A DNA stretch of 64,000 bases from Puniceicoccaceae bacterium (GTDB lineage Bacteria > Verrucomicrobiota > Verrucomicrobiia > Opitutales > Coraliomargaritaceae): the NCBI GenBank assembly GCA_902603705.1, contig CACKVQ010000001.1, positions 26,455 to 90,454 on the forward strand. The letters are read 5' to 3'. A program made the translations under genes and the position numbers. The notes beneath the pieces are model-generated. The model searched no databases, had not been told where the DNA came from, and saw only the letters and a program-made list of their open reading frames with translations. This document shows positions 1 through 9,608 of this stretch, piece by piece. The stretch's first letter is position 1. Every line of letters begins with the position of its first letter.

Positions 1-1286
1 ATGAAGATCGGGTGAAATAATAGTTTTGGCTCATAGTGAATTAGGCGAAAATTCACGTCTGGTTCTGAAGTAACTTCACTGTAGGAATAATTACTAGACT
101 CGAGCGCCTGAGAGAGTACTTTAAAATCTGTAGGTAATAAATCGAAGCCAATGACTGGGCTAGCCTTCTTAGCATCGGTCTTTCCATACTGGAAGTCCAT
201 GATACTTATCGTTTCAGGTAGAGATTCCAACAGTTGATACATAGCTCCAGGTTTTTCAGTTATTTGGATCTTTAGATAGCGCCTCCTAGCAGCTCCCACC
301 GCAGAGCGACCAGCGATTGTAGCTAGTTGCTCAAAGTCCATATTGGCACCACAGAGTACGGTCAGCACGCTTTGATTCGCCAGCTTACTACGATGTTTTA
401 GCACGGCTGCTACTCCCATTGCTCCTGAGGGTTCAGGGATGCAGCGCAGCTCTTCCCAAAGAAATTGTATAGCCGCTGAGACTTCGTCATTACTCACTAT
501 CATCCATTCGTCGACTACTTCAGCGCATATTTCATGGGTGAGCATGCCGACTTTGCGCACGGCAGTTCCATCACAAAAAACATCGATTTGATCTAAAGTA
601 ACTGGTTCTCCTGCCTTGATGGCAGCGGCCATAGAAGCTTGACCCTCGCCCTCGACTCCGACGATGCGAATGCTAGGAAACTGATTTTTTAAGTAACTCG
701 CTACAGCCGCAGTCATGCCACCGCCACCAACTTGAAGATACGCGACATTAAAGGGGCCTTGCCCTGATGTGACAATCTCATCTGCTAAAGTGCCTTGTCC
801 CGACATTACCGCTAACTCATCGTAGGGGTGAATATAAGTAAGCCCGCTTTCTGCTGCATATTTATGTGCAGCTGTACTCGCATTGTCGTAGCTATCGCCG
901 TGAAGTCGTATTTCAACATGGTCGCCACCGTGCTGCTTTACTGCAACTTGCTTCATCCGTGGAGTCGACACAGGCATATAGATGATTGCACGAGTGCCTA
1001 GCTTACAGGCAGCAAGCGCTACGCCTTGTGCGTGGTTACCAGCAGATGAAGTGACCACGCCGCCATTCAACTCTTCGGTAGTTAGTTGTGCCATGCGATT
1101 ATAAGCTCCACGCCACTTGTAAGCGTGTATGGGAGAAATATCTTCGCGCTTGACGAAAAGTTCTACGCTTGGTTTCGACAAGGTGATGTGATCAAGAGGA
1201 GTGGGTTCGCCTACCTCATATACACGCTTGCTTGCTTCTAGGATGCCTTGCTGGAGCCTGTATTGAAGGTTTTTAGTATCCATCAT
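1..1286 (-). CDS. ilvA: Threonine ammonia-lyase (threonine dehydratase), 3' part cut off
   Basis: PLP enzyme that deaminates threonine to 2-oxobutanoate, the first step of isoleucine synthesis. I translated the minus strand by hand: it begins [14 protein letters not shown] at 1286 and stays open to the window edge, giving about 428 residues without a stop. Visible are the PLP-lysine region ([10 protein letters not shown]), the [11 protein letters not shown] motif, the glycine-rich phosphate-binding loop ([10 protein letters not shown]), and then an ACT-like regulatory domain starting near [19 protein letters not shown]. That domain indicates the feedback-regulated biosynthetic form rather than the catabolic TdcB form. 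The gene is divergent from the helicase gene across a 122-base gap. Only the carboxy-terminal end is missing. Confidence 0.93.
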   Translation of the reverse strand, partial: MMDTKNLQYRLQQGILEASKRVYEVGEPTPLDHITLSKPSVELFVKREDISPIHAYKWRGAYNRMAQLTTEELNGGVVTSSAGNHAQGVALAACKLGTRAIIYMPVSTPRMKQVAVKQHGGDHVEIRLHGDSYDNASTAAHKYAAESGLTYIHPYDELAVMSGQGTLADEIVTSGQGPFNVAYLQVGGGGMTAAVASYLKNQFPSIRIVGVEGEGQASMAAAIKAGEPVTLDQIDVFCDGTAVRKVGMLTHEICAEVVDEWMIVSNDEVSAAIQFLWEELRCIPEPSGAMGVAAVLKHRSKLANQSVLTVLCGANMDFEQLATIAGRSAVGAARRRYLKIQITEKPGAMYQLLESLPETISIMDFQYGKTDAKKASPVIGFDLLPTDFKVLSQALESSNYSYSEVTSEPDVNFRLIHYEPKLLFHPIF

Positions 1287-1408
1287 ATGAGTGCACACAA
1301 TTTTTTACTTTAGCTCAAGGTAGAAGGGTACCTATTTGAATTCATCTAAATCCTATGCTTAAACCTTCCAACTCCTTAATAAAGCCTTAGTTTTTATTTT
1401 TCCTTTTT

Positions 1409-3961
1409 ATGAACAATAGTTTTTCCAAGCTTCCGATACACGAGGTTTCCGACGAACTAATCGCTGGCCTTGAGCAGACGGGGCGAGTCGTACTTTCTGC
1501 GCCTACAGGTTCGGGGAAGTCGACTCAAGTGCCGCAGATATTGCTCAACCATAGTCGTATTAAGGGGGAGATCGTCGTGTTACAACCGCGCCGCTTGGCG
1601 ACACGACTTCTTGCCAAACGAGTGGCTTCAGAGCTTGGTGTACTACTAGGCGATGAAGTCGGCTACCAAATTCGTTTTGAAAATGTCGTTAGTAATAAGA
1701 CACGAATTCGTTTTGTGACCGAGGCGATTTTACTTAGACAGATCTTACAAGATCCTTCGCTAAAGGGAGTTGGTGCACTTATATTTGATGAATTTCACGA
1801 ACGCCATTTGACTAGCGATTTGAGTTTGGCATGTGCCTTGCAAACAGTGCTAAGGCTACGAGCTGATATGAAGCTAATCGTGATGTCTGCTACCCTTGAT
1901 ATTGAAGCTTTAAAAAGATTTTTAGAGCCTTGTACCTGCATTCAAGCTTCAGGGCGGATGTATCCGGTACAAGTTGATTATGCTGGAGCAGGCCTTGGGC
2001 GTAATGCTGCTCCGATTTGGGAACGAGCGGCGCAGGCATTCAAAAAGTCTGTTGGTGGGAAGCAAGGAGACATCCTGATTTTTATGCCTGGTGCCTATGA
2101 GATCAGCAAAACAATCGCTGCGATTCAGAATCTGCCTGAGGCAAAAGCTTACGAGGTATTGCCCCTCCACGGGGAGTTGCCGGTCGAAGCGCAGGAACGT
2201 GCTATCAAAAGAATGGAGCAACCTAAAGTAATCGTTTCTACCAATGTATCTGAGACCTCGATTACGATTGAAGGTGTACGCACGGTAATTGATGGAGGAT
2301 TGGCCCGTGTAGCCCGTTACGACCCAACTCGAGGAATTAATTCTATACTAGTGGAGGGAATTAGCCGTGCCTCGGCTGAGCAGCGCGCTGGTCGAGCAGG
2401 GCGCACGGGCCCAGGACTATGTATTCGACTCTGGAGCGAGTCGGAGCATCAAGCTAGATCGGATCGCGATGAAGCGGAAGTCAGGCGCGTGGATCTTACC
2501 GAGATACTATTGATGTTATTAAAAGGTGGAATTCAAAAATTCCATGAATTCCCATGGTACGAGTCGCCATCTAGTGCTTCCTTAACTCGCGCAGAAACCT
2601 TACTGTATAATTTAGGTGCAATAGATGTAAATAGTCAGCTAACCGACCTTGGTCGCAAGATGGCAGACTTTCCCCTTCATCCCCGGTATACCCGTCTCTT
2701 GATAGAAGGTGATGCACTCGGAGTACTTCCTGATGTGGCTCTAATCGCTGCACTTAGCCAAGGTCGTAGCATTTATCGAGTATCAAGGGATGGGAATATC
2801 CGTACTGAACAGCTAAGGCAGATCAACGATCATACAGATGATCGGTCTGATTTCTTTGTTCAAATTCGCGCTTTCGAATTAGCACAGGCCACTAATTTTG
2901 AGGCTCTGGAATGTAGGAAACTAGGTATTCACGGTGGTGCAGCTCGGCAGGCACATGCTGTCTATAAACAGTTATTAAAACTTGCGAAGCGTGCAGGACT
3001 TGACACGCGTGCCGCCGCATTACCTGACTTGGTAGATCGCATTTGCAGATGTATACTTGTCGCTTTTAGCGACCAGCTCTGCCTGCGCAAAGATCGTGGC
3101 ACGAGGCGCTGCTTGATGACGCAGGGCAGGAACGGCGAACTGCGCCGTGAGAGCGTAGTAGAGAGCAAGCTCTTTGTAGCTGGCGAAATCGAAGAGCGTG
3201 AACTTAAGGGGGATGTCACAGTACTACTCTCACTAGTAACCGCAGTGGATTTATCTTGGTTAAAGAAAACTTTCCCTGATGATTTTAGCGATCGATTTAA
3301 GACGTATTATGACCACAACACACGACGGGTACGTAGTAGCCGTGAATTACGCTTTCGAGACCTCACGCTAGAAACGAAAGAGCACGGAGAACCAGATACC
3401 GATCAAGCAGCAAAACTTTTGGCCGCCGAGGTCAAGGCTGGGAATCTTAAATTGAAGCATTGGAATTCTGAGGTAGAAAACTGGATAAACCGCGTTAATT
3501 TCGTAGCTAATAATTGCCCAGATACCGAAGTAGCACTCATAGACACCGAAGCGCGCTCCTTAATCATTGAGCAAATTTGTCACGGCGCACTTAGCTATAA
3601 GGAAATTAAGGATCGTTTAGTTATTGGTGTGGTCAAAGAATGGATTCGTTCTGAGCAGCATTATTACATAGAGATTTATGCTCCCCCTGAAATTACATTA
3701 CCGGGGCGCAGTCGCCCTTTACGTATAAGATATGAGGCGGATGGCCGTGCGATTATCGCTTCGAAATTACAGGATTTCTATGACGTACCAGGTTCTCTTC
3801 TTCGAGTGGCTAATGCGAAGGTACCTTTGCTTATCGAGCTACTTGCACCGAACCAAAGGCCTGCTCATCTGACTGAAGACTTAGATGGCTTTTGGGATGG
3901 TGCATATTTACAGGTACGTAAGGATTTAGCTGGTCGCTACCCGAAGCACGAATGGCGATAA
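1409..3961 (+). CDS. hrpB: ATP-dependent helicase HrpB (DEAH-box)
   Basis: An 850-residue DEAH/RHA-type superfamily 2 helicase. Walker A (APTGSGKS) lies at residues 31-38, the DEFH box at 127-130, SAT at 160-162, and the QRAGRAGRTGPG motif VI near residue 335. The long C-terminal region, ending in a GRYPKHEW-like tail after a 'FWDGAY' segment, is the signature of HrpB rather than HrpA. HrpB has no firmly known cellular role. The ATG is preceded by a T-rich tract with no Shine-Dalgarno sequence. The next gene is convergent, 43 bases away. Confidence 0.9.
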   Translation: MNNSFSKLPIHEVSDELIAGLEQTGRVVLSAPTGSGKSTQVPQILLNHSRIKGEIVVLQPRRLATRLLAKRVASELGVLLGDEVGYQIRFENVVSNKTRIRFVTEAILLRQILQDPSLKGVGALIFDEFHERHLTSDLSLACALQTVLRLRADMKLIVMSATLDIEALKRFLEPCTCIQASGRMYPVQVDYAGAGLGRNAAPIWERAAQAFKKSVGGKQGDILIFMPGAYEISKTIAAIQNLPEAKAYEVLPLHGELPVEAQERAIKRMEQPKVIVSTNVSETSITIEGVRTVIDGGLARVARYDPTRGINSILVEGISRASAEQRAGRAGRTGPGLCIRLWSESEHQARSDRDEAEVRRVDLTEILLMLLKGGIQKFHEFPWYESPSSASLTRAETLLYNLGAIDVNSQLTDLGRKMADFPLHPRYTRLLIEGDALGVLPDVALIAALSQGRSIYRVSRDGNIRTEQLRQINDHTDDRSDFFVQIRAFELAQATNFEALECRKLGIHGGAARQAHAVYKQLLKLAKRAGLDTRAAALPDLVDRICRCILVAFSDQLCLRKDRGTRRCLMTQGRNGELRRESVVESKLFVAGEIEERELKGDVTVLLSLVTAVDLSWLKKTFPDDFSDRFKTYYDHNTRRVRSSRELRFRDLTLETKEHGEPDTDQAAKLLAAEVKAGNLKLKHWNSEVENWINRVNFVANNCPDTEVALIDTEARSLIIEQICHGALSYKEIKDRLVIGVVKEWIRSEQHYYIEIYAPPEITLPGRSRPLRIRYEADGRAIIASKLQDFYDVPGSLLRVANAKVPLLIELLAPNQRPAHLTEDLDGFWDGAYLQVRKDLAGRYPKHEWR

Positions 3962-4004
3962 ATCAGTCCGCGACTTAGCCAGTATAATTTTTTGTATAAA
4001 GATT

Positions 4005-5891
4005 TTACCAACGTAGGGTTGAACCAACCGAGTACTGGTCGCCGCGGCCGGGCGTCCCTGGAACGTCCTGAAAGTCATCGTCCCATGCGTTATCGATAGC
4101 AAAGAATAGTTCTAAGTTTTCAAATTGGGGTGGATAGATACTTAGACCAATATGAGTGAAAAGAGCAGAGTCGCTACCAAGGCGAAGTGAATTTTCTTGG
4201 TTCTGTCGCCACTCATTATCAATTCGCAATTCAATCGTATCATAAGGTGTCCAAATCGCGCCTAGTGTGAAACGGTGTTTTGCATAGTTAAGCGCGTAGA
4301 AGCTAGCGTCGATAGAATCCTCACCGTAGTCCTCTTCTTTGCTTAAGTGAGTATAGCTAGCAATCGCTTCGATAGTATTCCAGCGCTTAGAGGCTATCAG
4401 TTCGACGCCGAAAGTTTCAATATCTACACCAGTTGCGGATCTCGCGTAAGCGTCGTTGTTAGAGTAGGTCCAGTCAGTAAGGTCGCTATCTCGTCGATGG
4501 AAAATAGCACCTCTCAGGCTCCAGTTAGTGTGTCTTGAGCTAGCACCTAGCTCAAGATTTTGACTAGTTTCCCTGCCAAGGTTATGATTACTCCTAAATA
4601 TGCCACTCGTTTCGCTGCCTCCAATCGCGGAGTATCCAGGCACTTGAGTAGCTTCAGAGTAAGAAAAATATATCTGTTCTGTTTTATCGTTTTGTACCCG
4701 TTCCCAGCCAATGTCTCCTAAAAATGAAAAGTTGGAGTTATCTCGGTTACTATGGTCATAGTTAGCTCCGACACTTATCGTAAGAGTCTCATCATTATTC
4801 AATGCGATAAGATACTCGGGGAGTACGCTAATTTTGTTATATTTCCTAGATTGAAACTCACCTTGCTCTAGTGATGAGGATTCAATTTCGTCTTCCATAA
4901 ATTGAGTACCGTAGTTTAACCCAATAGTTTCGTTGACCTTGTGGAAACCGCTAAAAGCAAGTGATGTTGCTTTTGTTTTATGATCTGCAATAAACTCAAA
5001 TGGGAATGGTGTGAAATCTCTAGCATCTAAATAATAATTATCAGTGTGCCGCCTATGCGTCGCTGTAAGCTCCAAAAAACTTTCGATTCCATAATTTTGG
5101 CGATGATTGAGTATAAATAAACGTGTCTTTAGACTCTCGTATTCTGGAGAGAGAGTTAGAGTAACGGGATTAGCAAATCTTGAAGCGGTATACATTCCAG
5201 GCCAAGCGAAGAATTTTTCCTGGTACCCAGCGAAGAAGTCTGTTTGTGAATCTGAGCTTAAAATTTGAAAACGAGTCGTGCTACGGTTGAAGTCGTGTTC
5301 GCCATTATTTATAGCCCCGTCACTATCTGATTTAGACATTTCGGCTTCGAGACCCCAAGACCAATCACCACTTTCGCCGAGTACACCAGTTAGGCCATGA
5401 TGGATTCTCTGAAAGTTTAGGTCGTGGTCACCGCCACCAATCGTTAGCTTCCCTCCGTCTTGAATTTGGCTCCATCCATAACTGATAGTGCCCGCTGTAC
5501 TGTTGAATCCGAGTAGGGCATTTTCGCTTCCAGTCAAAATTTCAGGGAGTGTCAGCATTTCTGGAGCAACAGGTAATTCTGTGGAGTAGTGACCAGTCTG
5601 AGGGTCAATAAGTGTGGCACTACCAATGCGAAAACCAGTACCCTCAAAAATCCCGCCCCTAATGCTTACATCCCCCTGAGCCTCTGCCATATTGCGAGAC
5701 TGCAAATCAACGCGCGGCTCAAATTCTAAATTTGATATGGGCGACTCGAAGGTAGTGACTGGAATTATATTAGCAGTTTGCTGCGCTCCCACATAAAGTG
5801 TAGGTAAAGCTATTGTATTTTCTGCAGTAAGCAGTAGTGGCAGGAAACATAAAAATATGTTTGAGAGTGAGGCAGTTTTTGATTTAAACAT
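4005..5891 (-). CDS. TonB-dependent receptor-like outer-membrane protein
   Basis: About 628 residues from the ATG at 5891. A TTG further upstream would only prepend residues before a clear signal peptide (charged MFKSK, hydrophobic core, then ALP). Residues ~50-150 look like a plug domain: a VSIRGG segment, a DPQTGHY segment and a proline-rich PVAPEML stretch, as in TonB-receptor plugs. The rest alternates polar and aromatic strands and ends in a C-terminal aromatic residue (STLRW), as outer-membrane barrels do. I see no obvious TonB box and no neighbouring uptake gene, so the ligand cannot be named. The size is close to small receptors of the BtuB type. Confidence 0.75.
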   Translation of the reverse strand: MFKSKTASLSNIFLCFLPLLLTAENTIALPTLYVGAQQTANIIPVTTFESPISNLEFEPRVDLQSRNMAEAQGDVSIRGGIFEGTGFRIGSATLIDPQTGHYSTELPVAPEMLTLPEILTGSENALLGFNSTAGTISYGWSQIQDGGKLTIGGGDHDLNFQRIHHGLTGVLGESGDWSWGLEAEMSKSDSDGAINNGEHDFNRSTTRFQILSSDSQTDFFAGYQEKFFAWPGMYTASRFANPVTLTLSPEYESLKTRLFILNHRQNYGIESFLELTATHRRHTDNYYLDARDFTPFPFEFIADHKTKATSLAFSGFHKVNETIGLNYGTQFMEDEIESSSLEQGEFQSRKYNKISVLPEYLIALNNDETLTISVGANYDHSNRDNSNFSFLGDIGWERVQNDKTEQIYFSYSEATQVPGYSAIGGSETSGIFRSNHNLGRETSQNLELGASSRHTNWSLRGAIFHRRDSDLTDWTYSNNDAYARSATGVDIETFGVELIASKRWNTIEAIASYTHLSKEEDYGEDSIDASFYALNYAKHRFTLGAIWTPYDTIELRIDNEWRQNQENSLRLGSDSALFTHIGLSIYPPQFENLELFFAIDNAWDDDFQDVPGTPGRGDQYSVGSTLRW

Positions 5892-6057
5892 AATTAGGTA
5901 AAAATACTTGTGCAGTAAAATCAAATATTAACAGATAAATATTAATTTTTAATACTATCTCGATTTAGTTATTTTTTAACTCTTGATTTAAGCCACTAGC
6001 AAGTACTTTGTACGATATACAATAGTTTACTTCTTTCATTTATATAGATACAAAATC

Positions 6058-6375
6058 ATGTCCTTACTAAATCTAGGTTTCGCAATACTAGTTATAAAGA
6101 TTACAATATGCGTATTACCCTTTGTGATAGGTATCTATTTCCTTGCTGCTCCGGAAGAAAAGAAACGCGATTTGCGAAACTCTTTATGTAACAAACTTTT
6201 TGGGGTGAGAAATGCTATCGCATATCCCAGTTTTGCGCGTGCATTACTTGTAATAGGTGCGATACTTTTGTTGTTTGCCATAGCAGCTACGTGGTTCCTT
6301 ATTTTGAGTAAATTTTTTGTCAGTGAGGAGGATCTTAGATCGCAGATATTGTATTTTTTAAGCAGATATTGCTGA
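6058..6375 (+). CDS. Small two-helix membrane protein, unknown function
   Basis: A 105-residue protein with two strongly hydrophobic segments (about residues 8-28 and 63-86). They are separated by a basic, charged loop (EEKKRDLRNSL), so the loop is probably cytoplasmic. I do not recognise a family. The ATG at 6058 follows an AT-rich leader. The last 18 bases overlap the end of the convergent exonuclease gene, an arrangement compatible with a real but compact gene. The complementary strand also has an open frame over the same stretch, so coding is supported mainly by the membrane-protein composition. Confidence 0.55.
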   Translation: MSLLNLGFAILVIKITICVLPFVIGIYFLAAPEEKKRDLRNSLCNKLFGVRNAIAYPSFARALLVIGAILLLFAIAATWFLILSKFFVSEEDLRSQILYFLSRYC

Positions 6376-6984
6376 TTCACTGTACTTTTCTACTAGCGCT
6401 CTTTTGTAGATTTCCCGACTTATCCATGCGTCCGTAGCCGCATATTGAATTTGCTTTCGGTCAAGATCAGGTCGTGCCCAATTAGAGACTTGAGCTGCTT
6501 TACTAATTCGTCCACTTAGTAAGAGTCCTGCTAGTGCTCGAAGACCGCGATTTTCGTATCCGAGTGATTCTGTGATCTCAGTGAGATCTACAAAACCATT
6601 TGGTTTAAAATCTTCCATGGCGAGGAGTTCTTTAACGTCATCTTTAATCGCCACCCCAGTCTTTAATATTTTTGAGGATTCAAGAATTGGCAGAAGCGGG
6701 GTGATTGTGTTAACCTTGCAGATGCGAAAGAGATAGACGCAGTTTTCACTCGCAAGTTGGACCAATGCGGGGGGATAGTATTCACCCTTCTTAAAAGTAG
6801 GGCGCGTTTCTGTGTCGAAACCAAGGTGACTTTCATTTAGCAGTTTTGAGACGCAGGATTGCATTGCCTCAAGCGAGTCAAGAACACAGACCTCACCATC
6901 CCAGTGAATGATGGGTAGGTCATTCATAGCTTCTTTACTGATATTTCTTTTTTCTTTGTTTGGTTTGTCTGTTGAATCTAGCAT
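6358..6984 (-). CDS. 3'-5' exonuclease domain protein (DEDDy, RNase D-like)
   Basis: A 208-residue single-domain exonuclease. The DxE motif (GFDTETRP, about residues 56-62), the central Asp segment (GVAIKDDVKELL) and the YAATDAW motif near residue 188 supply the DEDDy catalytic set. It lacks the HRDC domains of RNase D, so it resembles the stand-alone RNase D-like / WRN-exonuclease-like proteins. The substrate (RNA or DNA) cannot be told from sequence. Its 3' end overlaps the convergent small membrane gene by 18 bases. Confidence 0.85.
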   Translation of the reverse strand: MLDSTDKPNKEKRNISKEAMNDLPIIHWDGEVCVLDSLEAMQSCVSKLLNESHLGFDTETRPTFKKGEYYPPALVQLASENCVYLFRICKVNTITPLLPILESSKILKTGVAIKDDVKELLAMEDFKPNGFVDLTEITESLGYENRGLRALAGLLLSGRISKAAQVSNWARPDLDRKQIQYAATDAWISREIYKRALVEKYSESAISA

Positions 6985-7085
6985 ATGAGAAGGTATTTTT
7001 AATAACTACTAAGCTTTCAAAGTAGTATCCATTGTTTTATCGCGTCCCATGAATTAGTTTTTTTATTATATCACTTAGTGAGATT

Positions 7086-7745
7086 TTAAAAGAGCATCAT
7101 CTGCTCGTCGCTCGTGAAGGAAGTTGCTTGGATAAGACTCATATCATTGTTTTGCACACGATTCACATGGTTAGATACAGTATGCGAAGATAGATTTACA
7201 TCTCTAGATATGGCATGTAGGTCAGACTTATTCATCTCACCGCTTAACCAAGATGAATGTGCATCTACTCTAATTATGACTGGAAATCTTTTGTGAATCC
7301 TACTTATAGGGGCCTGCGCCTCAGTTGTTAATACTACAAATGAGGATATTTGATTATTTTCCTTATTTGGGAAATAAATTCCTGCATAAAATTGTATAGT
7401 CTTGCCTTGCTCGTAGATGTAATGGGGCTTTTTGCTAACGCCATCTTGGCACCATTCGTAAAATCCATTAGCTGGCAGCAGGCATCGGTGCTCCAGCCAA
7501 CTCTCTCTGAACCGTGGATTAGTATTTGCTGATTCAATACGTGCATTGATATGAAAATTTTGCGGGGTACGTAGGCCCCAATTCATTATAGAAGCCGCTA
7601 CGAAATATCTATCATTAGATGCTATACTTAAAGCGTTCTTACCTGGACTAATGTTATAATCTGGCTCGTAGTCATCGTGTAGGGTAAGAGCGATGGACTT
7701 CGCTAACTGCTTTTTTGGGGTATGGAGTGTGTATCGGCCGCACAT
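7086..7745 (-). CDS. SOS response-associated peptidase / abasic-site shield protein (YedK, HMCES family)
   Basis: SRAP-domain protein that forms a thiazolidine crosslink with abasic sites in single-stranded DNA. The start is set at 7745, giving MCGRYTL. Cys2 is the nucleophile and must be N-terminal after Met removal, so the longer open frame from 7784 would be non-functional. A typical SRAP core follows: INARIESA, R/W-rich LLPANGFYEW around residues 90-100, and the conserved His in the segment SRIHKRFPVI. The total is 219 residues, normal for the family. It lies 75 bases downstream of holB on the same strand. Confidence 0.93.
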   Translation of the reverse strand: MCGRYTLHTPKKQLAKSIALTLHDDYEPDYNISPGKNALSIASNDRYFVAASIMNWGLRTPQNFHINARIESANTNPRFRESWLEHRCLLPANGFYEWCQDGVSKKPHYIYEQGKTIQFYAGIYFPNKENNQISSFVVLTTEAQAPISRIHKRFPVIIRVDAHSSWLSGEMNKSDLHAISRDVNLSSHTVSNHVNRVQNNDMSLIQATSFTSDEQMMLF

Positions 7746-7820
7746 CTTAAGATAATATTTTTTGTATATAATAAAGCCAATCAATAATCCATTACGGACC
7801 GAGAATTTATCTTAAATTTT

Positions 7821-8813
7821 CTATCGTTTACAACTCCAGAGACGTAATGAGGATAGAAGAAACAGCTCCAGTGCTGCGACTTGATTAAAATTTATCTCCA
7901 TTAGACCTACTGATTTCTCGAGTATCTCGGTTGCGCGGTGGAGCGCGTTCGTTGGTAGCTGACCGTTATTAAGAGATTCGACGTCTCTTGCAAATTGCTC
8001 GGTAGCACACTCTATAAGCCTGAATAGTTCTTTGCGATAGCCTTTGCTTAGACCTGCTTCCATCGCATCTTTTTCTTCAGCACTTGTGTTCTGTGGAAGA
8101 CTCTTCTTTTGAAATTCCCACCCTTGCTCGGTCATTTCTTTGAGAATATTCTGGTAGCGGGCATTGAGTCCATAAACTCCCATGATGATGTGAGGAATAC
8201 TTTCTTTATTAGCTCCATTAATTAATAATCCTAGCCATTTTCTGTAGTCGGCTACCCATTTTATCCATTTGGGATTTTGTTCGCTTTCCACCTTAGCGGA
8301 AATACGGAAGTTTAGACAACGACTACGTATGGTATCAAGTAGGTCGTAAGGACGTGTTGAAAGTAAAAAGAGCGTGGTGCCTTCTGGCGGCTCCTCAAGC
8401 GTTTTTAAAAATGCATTAGCCGAGGCGGGGTTCATTCGGTCGGCATCGAGTAATATGCCGACTTTACGACCGCCTTGATTAGAACTTTTCGCCATGTCGA
8501 CGACTAGCTTGCGCATCGAATTTGTCTCATCGATTTTCCCGACTTTAATTATGCGAGCCTTACCGCTAGGACGAAGAATAAAACAATCAGGGTGCTCAAA
8601 AGGATCCCCCTTAGATTCAAGTAACTGGGCGGTGATGACTCGAACAATTTTTTCTAGGCTCGATAAGCTTTTCCCGTGTAAAAGTATTCCATGTGCGAGT
8701 CTGTCTTGCGAGAGTGAGCGATCAAGCACTTGTACAGCACGGCAAGAACTCATCGCATCAGGTAATATATTACATAAGGCTGAAGATTTAGAAAAATTAT
8801 TTTTTGCACACAT
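7821..8813 (-). CDS. holB: DNA polymerase III subunit delta' (clamp loader)
   Basis: A 330-residue AAA+-type protein with the delta' layout: RLAHGILLHG near residue 40, DADRMNPASANAFLKTLEEPP around 125-145, the SRC motif in 'TIRSRCLNFRI', and a helical C-terminal collar domain. The P-loop is degenerate (LLHGKSLSSLEK), as expected because delta' is a non-ATPase member of the loader. The zinc-binding cysteines found in many delta' proteins are not evident. The start ATG at 8813 is 63 bases from the divergent nth gene. Confidence 0.87.
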   Translation of the reverse strand: MCAKNNFSKSSALCNILPDAMSSCRAVQVLDRSLSQDRLAHGILLHGKSLSSLEKIVRVITAQLLESKGDPFEHPDCFILRPSGKARIIKVGKIDETNSMRKLVVDMAKSSNQGGRKVGILLDADRMNPASANAFLKTLEEPPEGTTLFLLSTRPYDLLDTIRSRCLNFRISAKVESEQNPKWIKWVADYRKWLGLLINGANKESIPHIIMGVYGLNARYQNILKEMTEQGWEFQKKSLPQNTSAEEKDAMEAGLSKGYRKELFRLIECATEQFARDVESLNNGQLPTNALHRATEILEKSVGLMEINFNQVAALELFLLSSLRLWSCKR

Positions 8814-8876
8814 CTATATGTACTGTTTTATGTAAATTTAATAGAATCTGCAAGTAACAACATATTAATCGAGGTT

Positions 8877-9530
8877 ATGACTAAAAAAGAACGCGCAAGT
8901 TATATAAATAAACGCCTTCAGGAGCTGTACCCTAGTCCGGCCGTTCCCTTAGATCATAAGGACGCATATACGCTACTCATAGCCGTATTACTTTCTGCGC
9001 AGTGCACAGATGTGCGTGTAAACAAGATTACGCCTCTGCTATTCGCACGCGCCGATACACCTCAGGAGATGGTAAAAATACCTGTGGAAGAAATACAGGA
9101 TATCATCCGTCCTTGCGGGCTTTCACCTATGAAGTCAAAAGGAATCTACGGTTTGTCTCGAATCCTGTTGGATAAGTACAAGGGCGAGGTACCCGCAGAT
9201 ATGTCGGCACTAGAAGCACTTCCATCGGTGGGGCATAAAACGGCCTCAGTAGTAATGGCGCAGGCATTCGGTGTCGCAGCTTTTCCCGTCGATACGCATA
9301 TACATCGATTGGCCCAGCGGTGGGGCTTAACTAACGGAAAAAATGTTGTTCAAACAGAGCGCGATTTAAAACGCTTATTTCCTGAGTCTGATTGGAATGA
9401 CTTACATCTGCAGATTATCTTTTATGGGCGCGAGTTTTGTACAGCGCGGGCTTGTAATGGTATGGTTTGTCAAATCTGCCGCACGATTTATCCAATGCGA
9501 AAACGTCCAAAAAAAACATTCAAAGCATAG
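8877..9530 (+). CDS. nth: Endonuclease III (DNA glycosylase/AP lyase) with unusual Fe-S cysteines
   Basis: A 217-residue helix-hairpin-helix glycosylase that removes oxidised pyrimidines. The HhH motif LPSVGHKTA holds the catalytic Lys121, and the catalytic Asp139 sits in VDTHIHR. The C-terminal cluster loop has cysteines at 188, 193, 198 and 201 (spacing X4-X4-X2). The classical endonuclease III loop is C-X6-C-X2-C-X5-C, so positions equivalent to the second and fourth ligands are Gly195 and Ile204 here. The cluster may be ligated differently or be absent. The ATG at 8877 follows a GAGG two bases upstream. Confidence 0.93.
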   Translation: MTKKERASYINKRLQELYPSPAVPLDHKDAYTLLIAVLLSAQCTDVRVNKITPLLFARADTPQEMVKIPVEEIQDIIRPCGLSPMKSKGIYGLSRILLDKYKGEVPADMSALEALPSVGHKTASVVMAQAFGVAAFPVDTHIHRLAQRWGLTNGKNVVQTERDLKRLFPESDWNDLHLQIIFYGREFCTARACNGMVCQICRTIYPMRKRPKKTFKA

Positions 9531-9608
9531 TAATTATTAATTTGCCTACCTTTTTATACAACAAAATAACGCTAAGAAATTTGTATAGTCTTCAACTGGT
9601 ACTCTCTA

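Noticed and set aside
6135..6380. Minus-strand 81-codon frame opposite the small membrane gene
   Set aside because: The plus-strand product has two clear membrane helices and a normal ATG; the antisense frame gives a low-complexity basic product.
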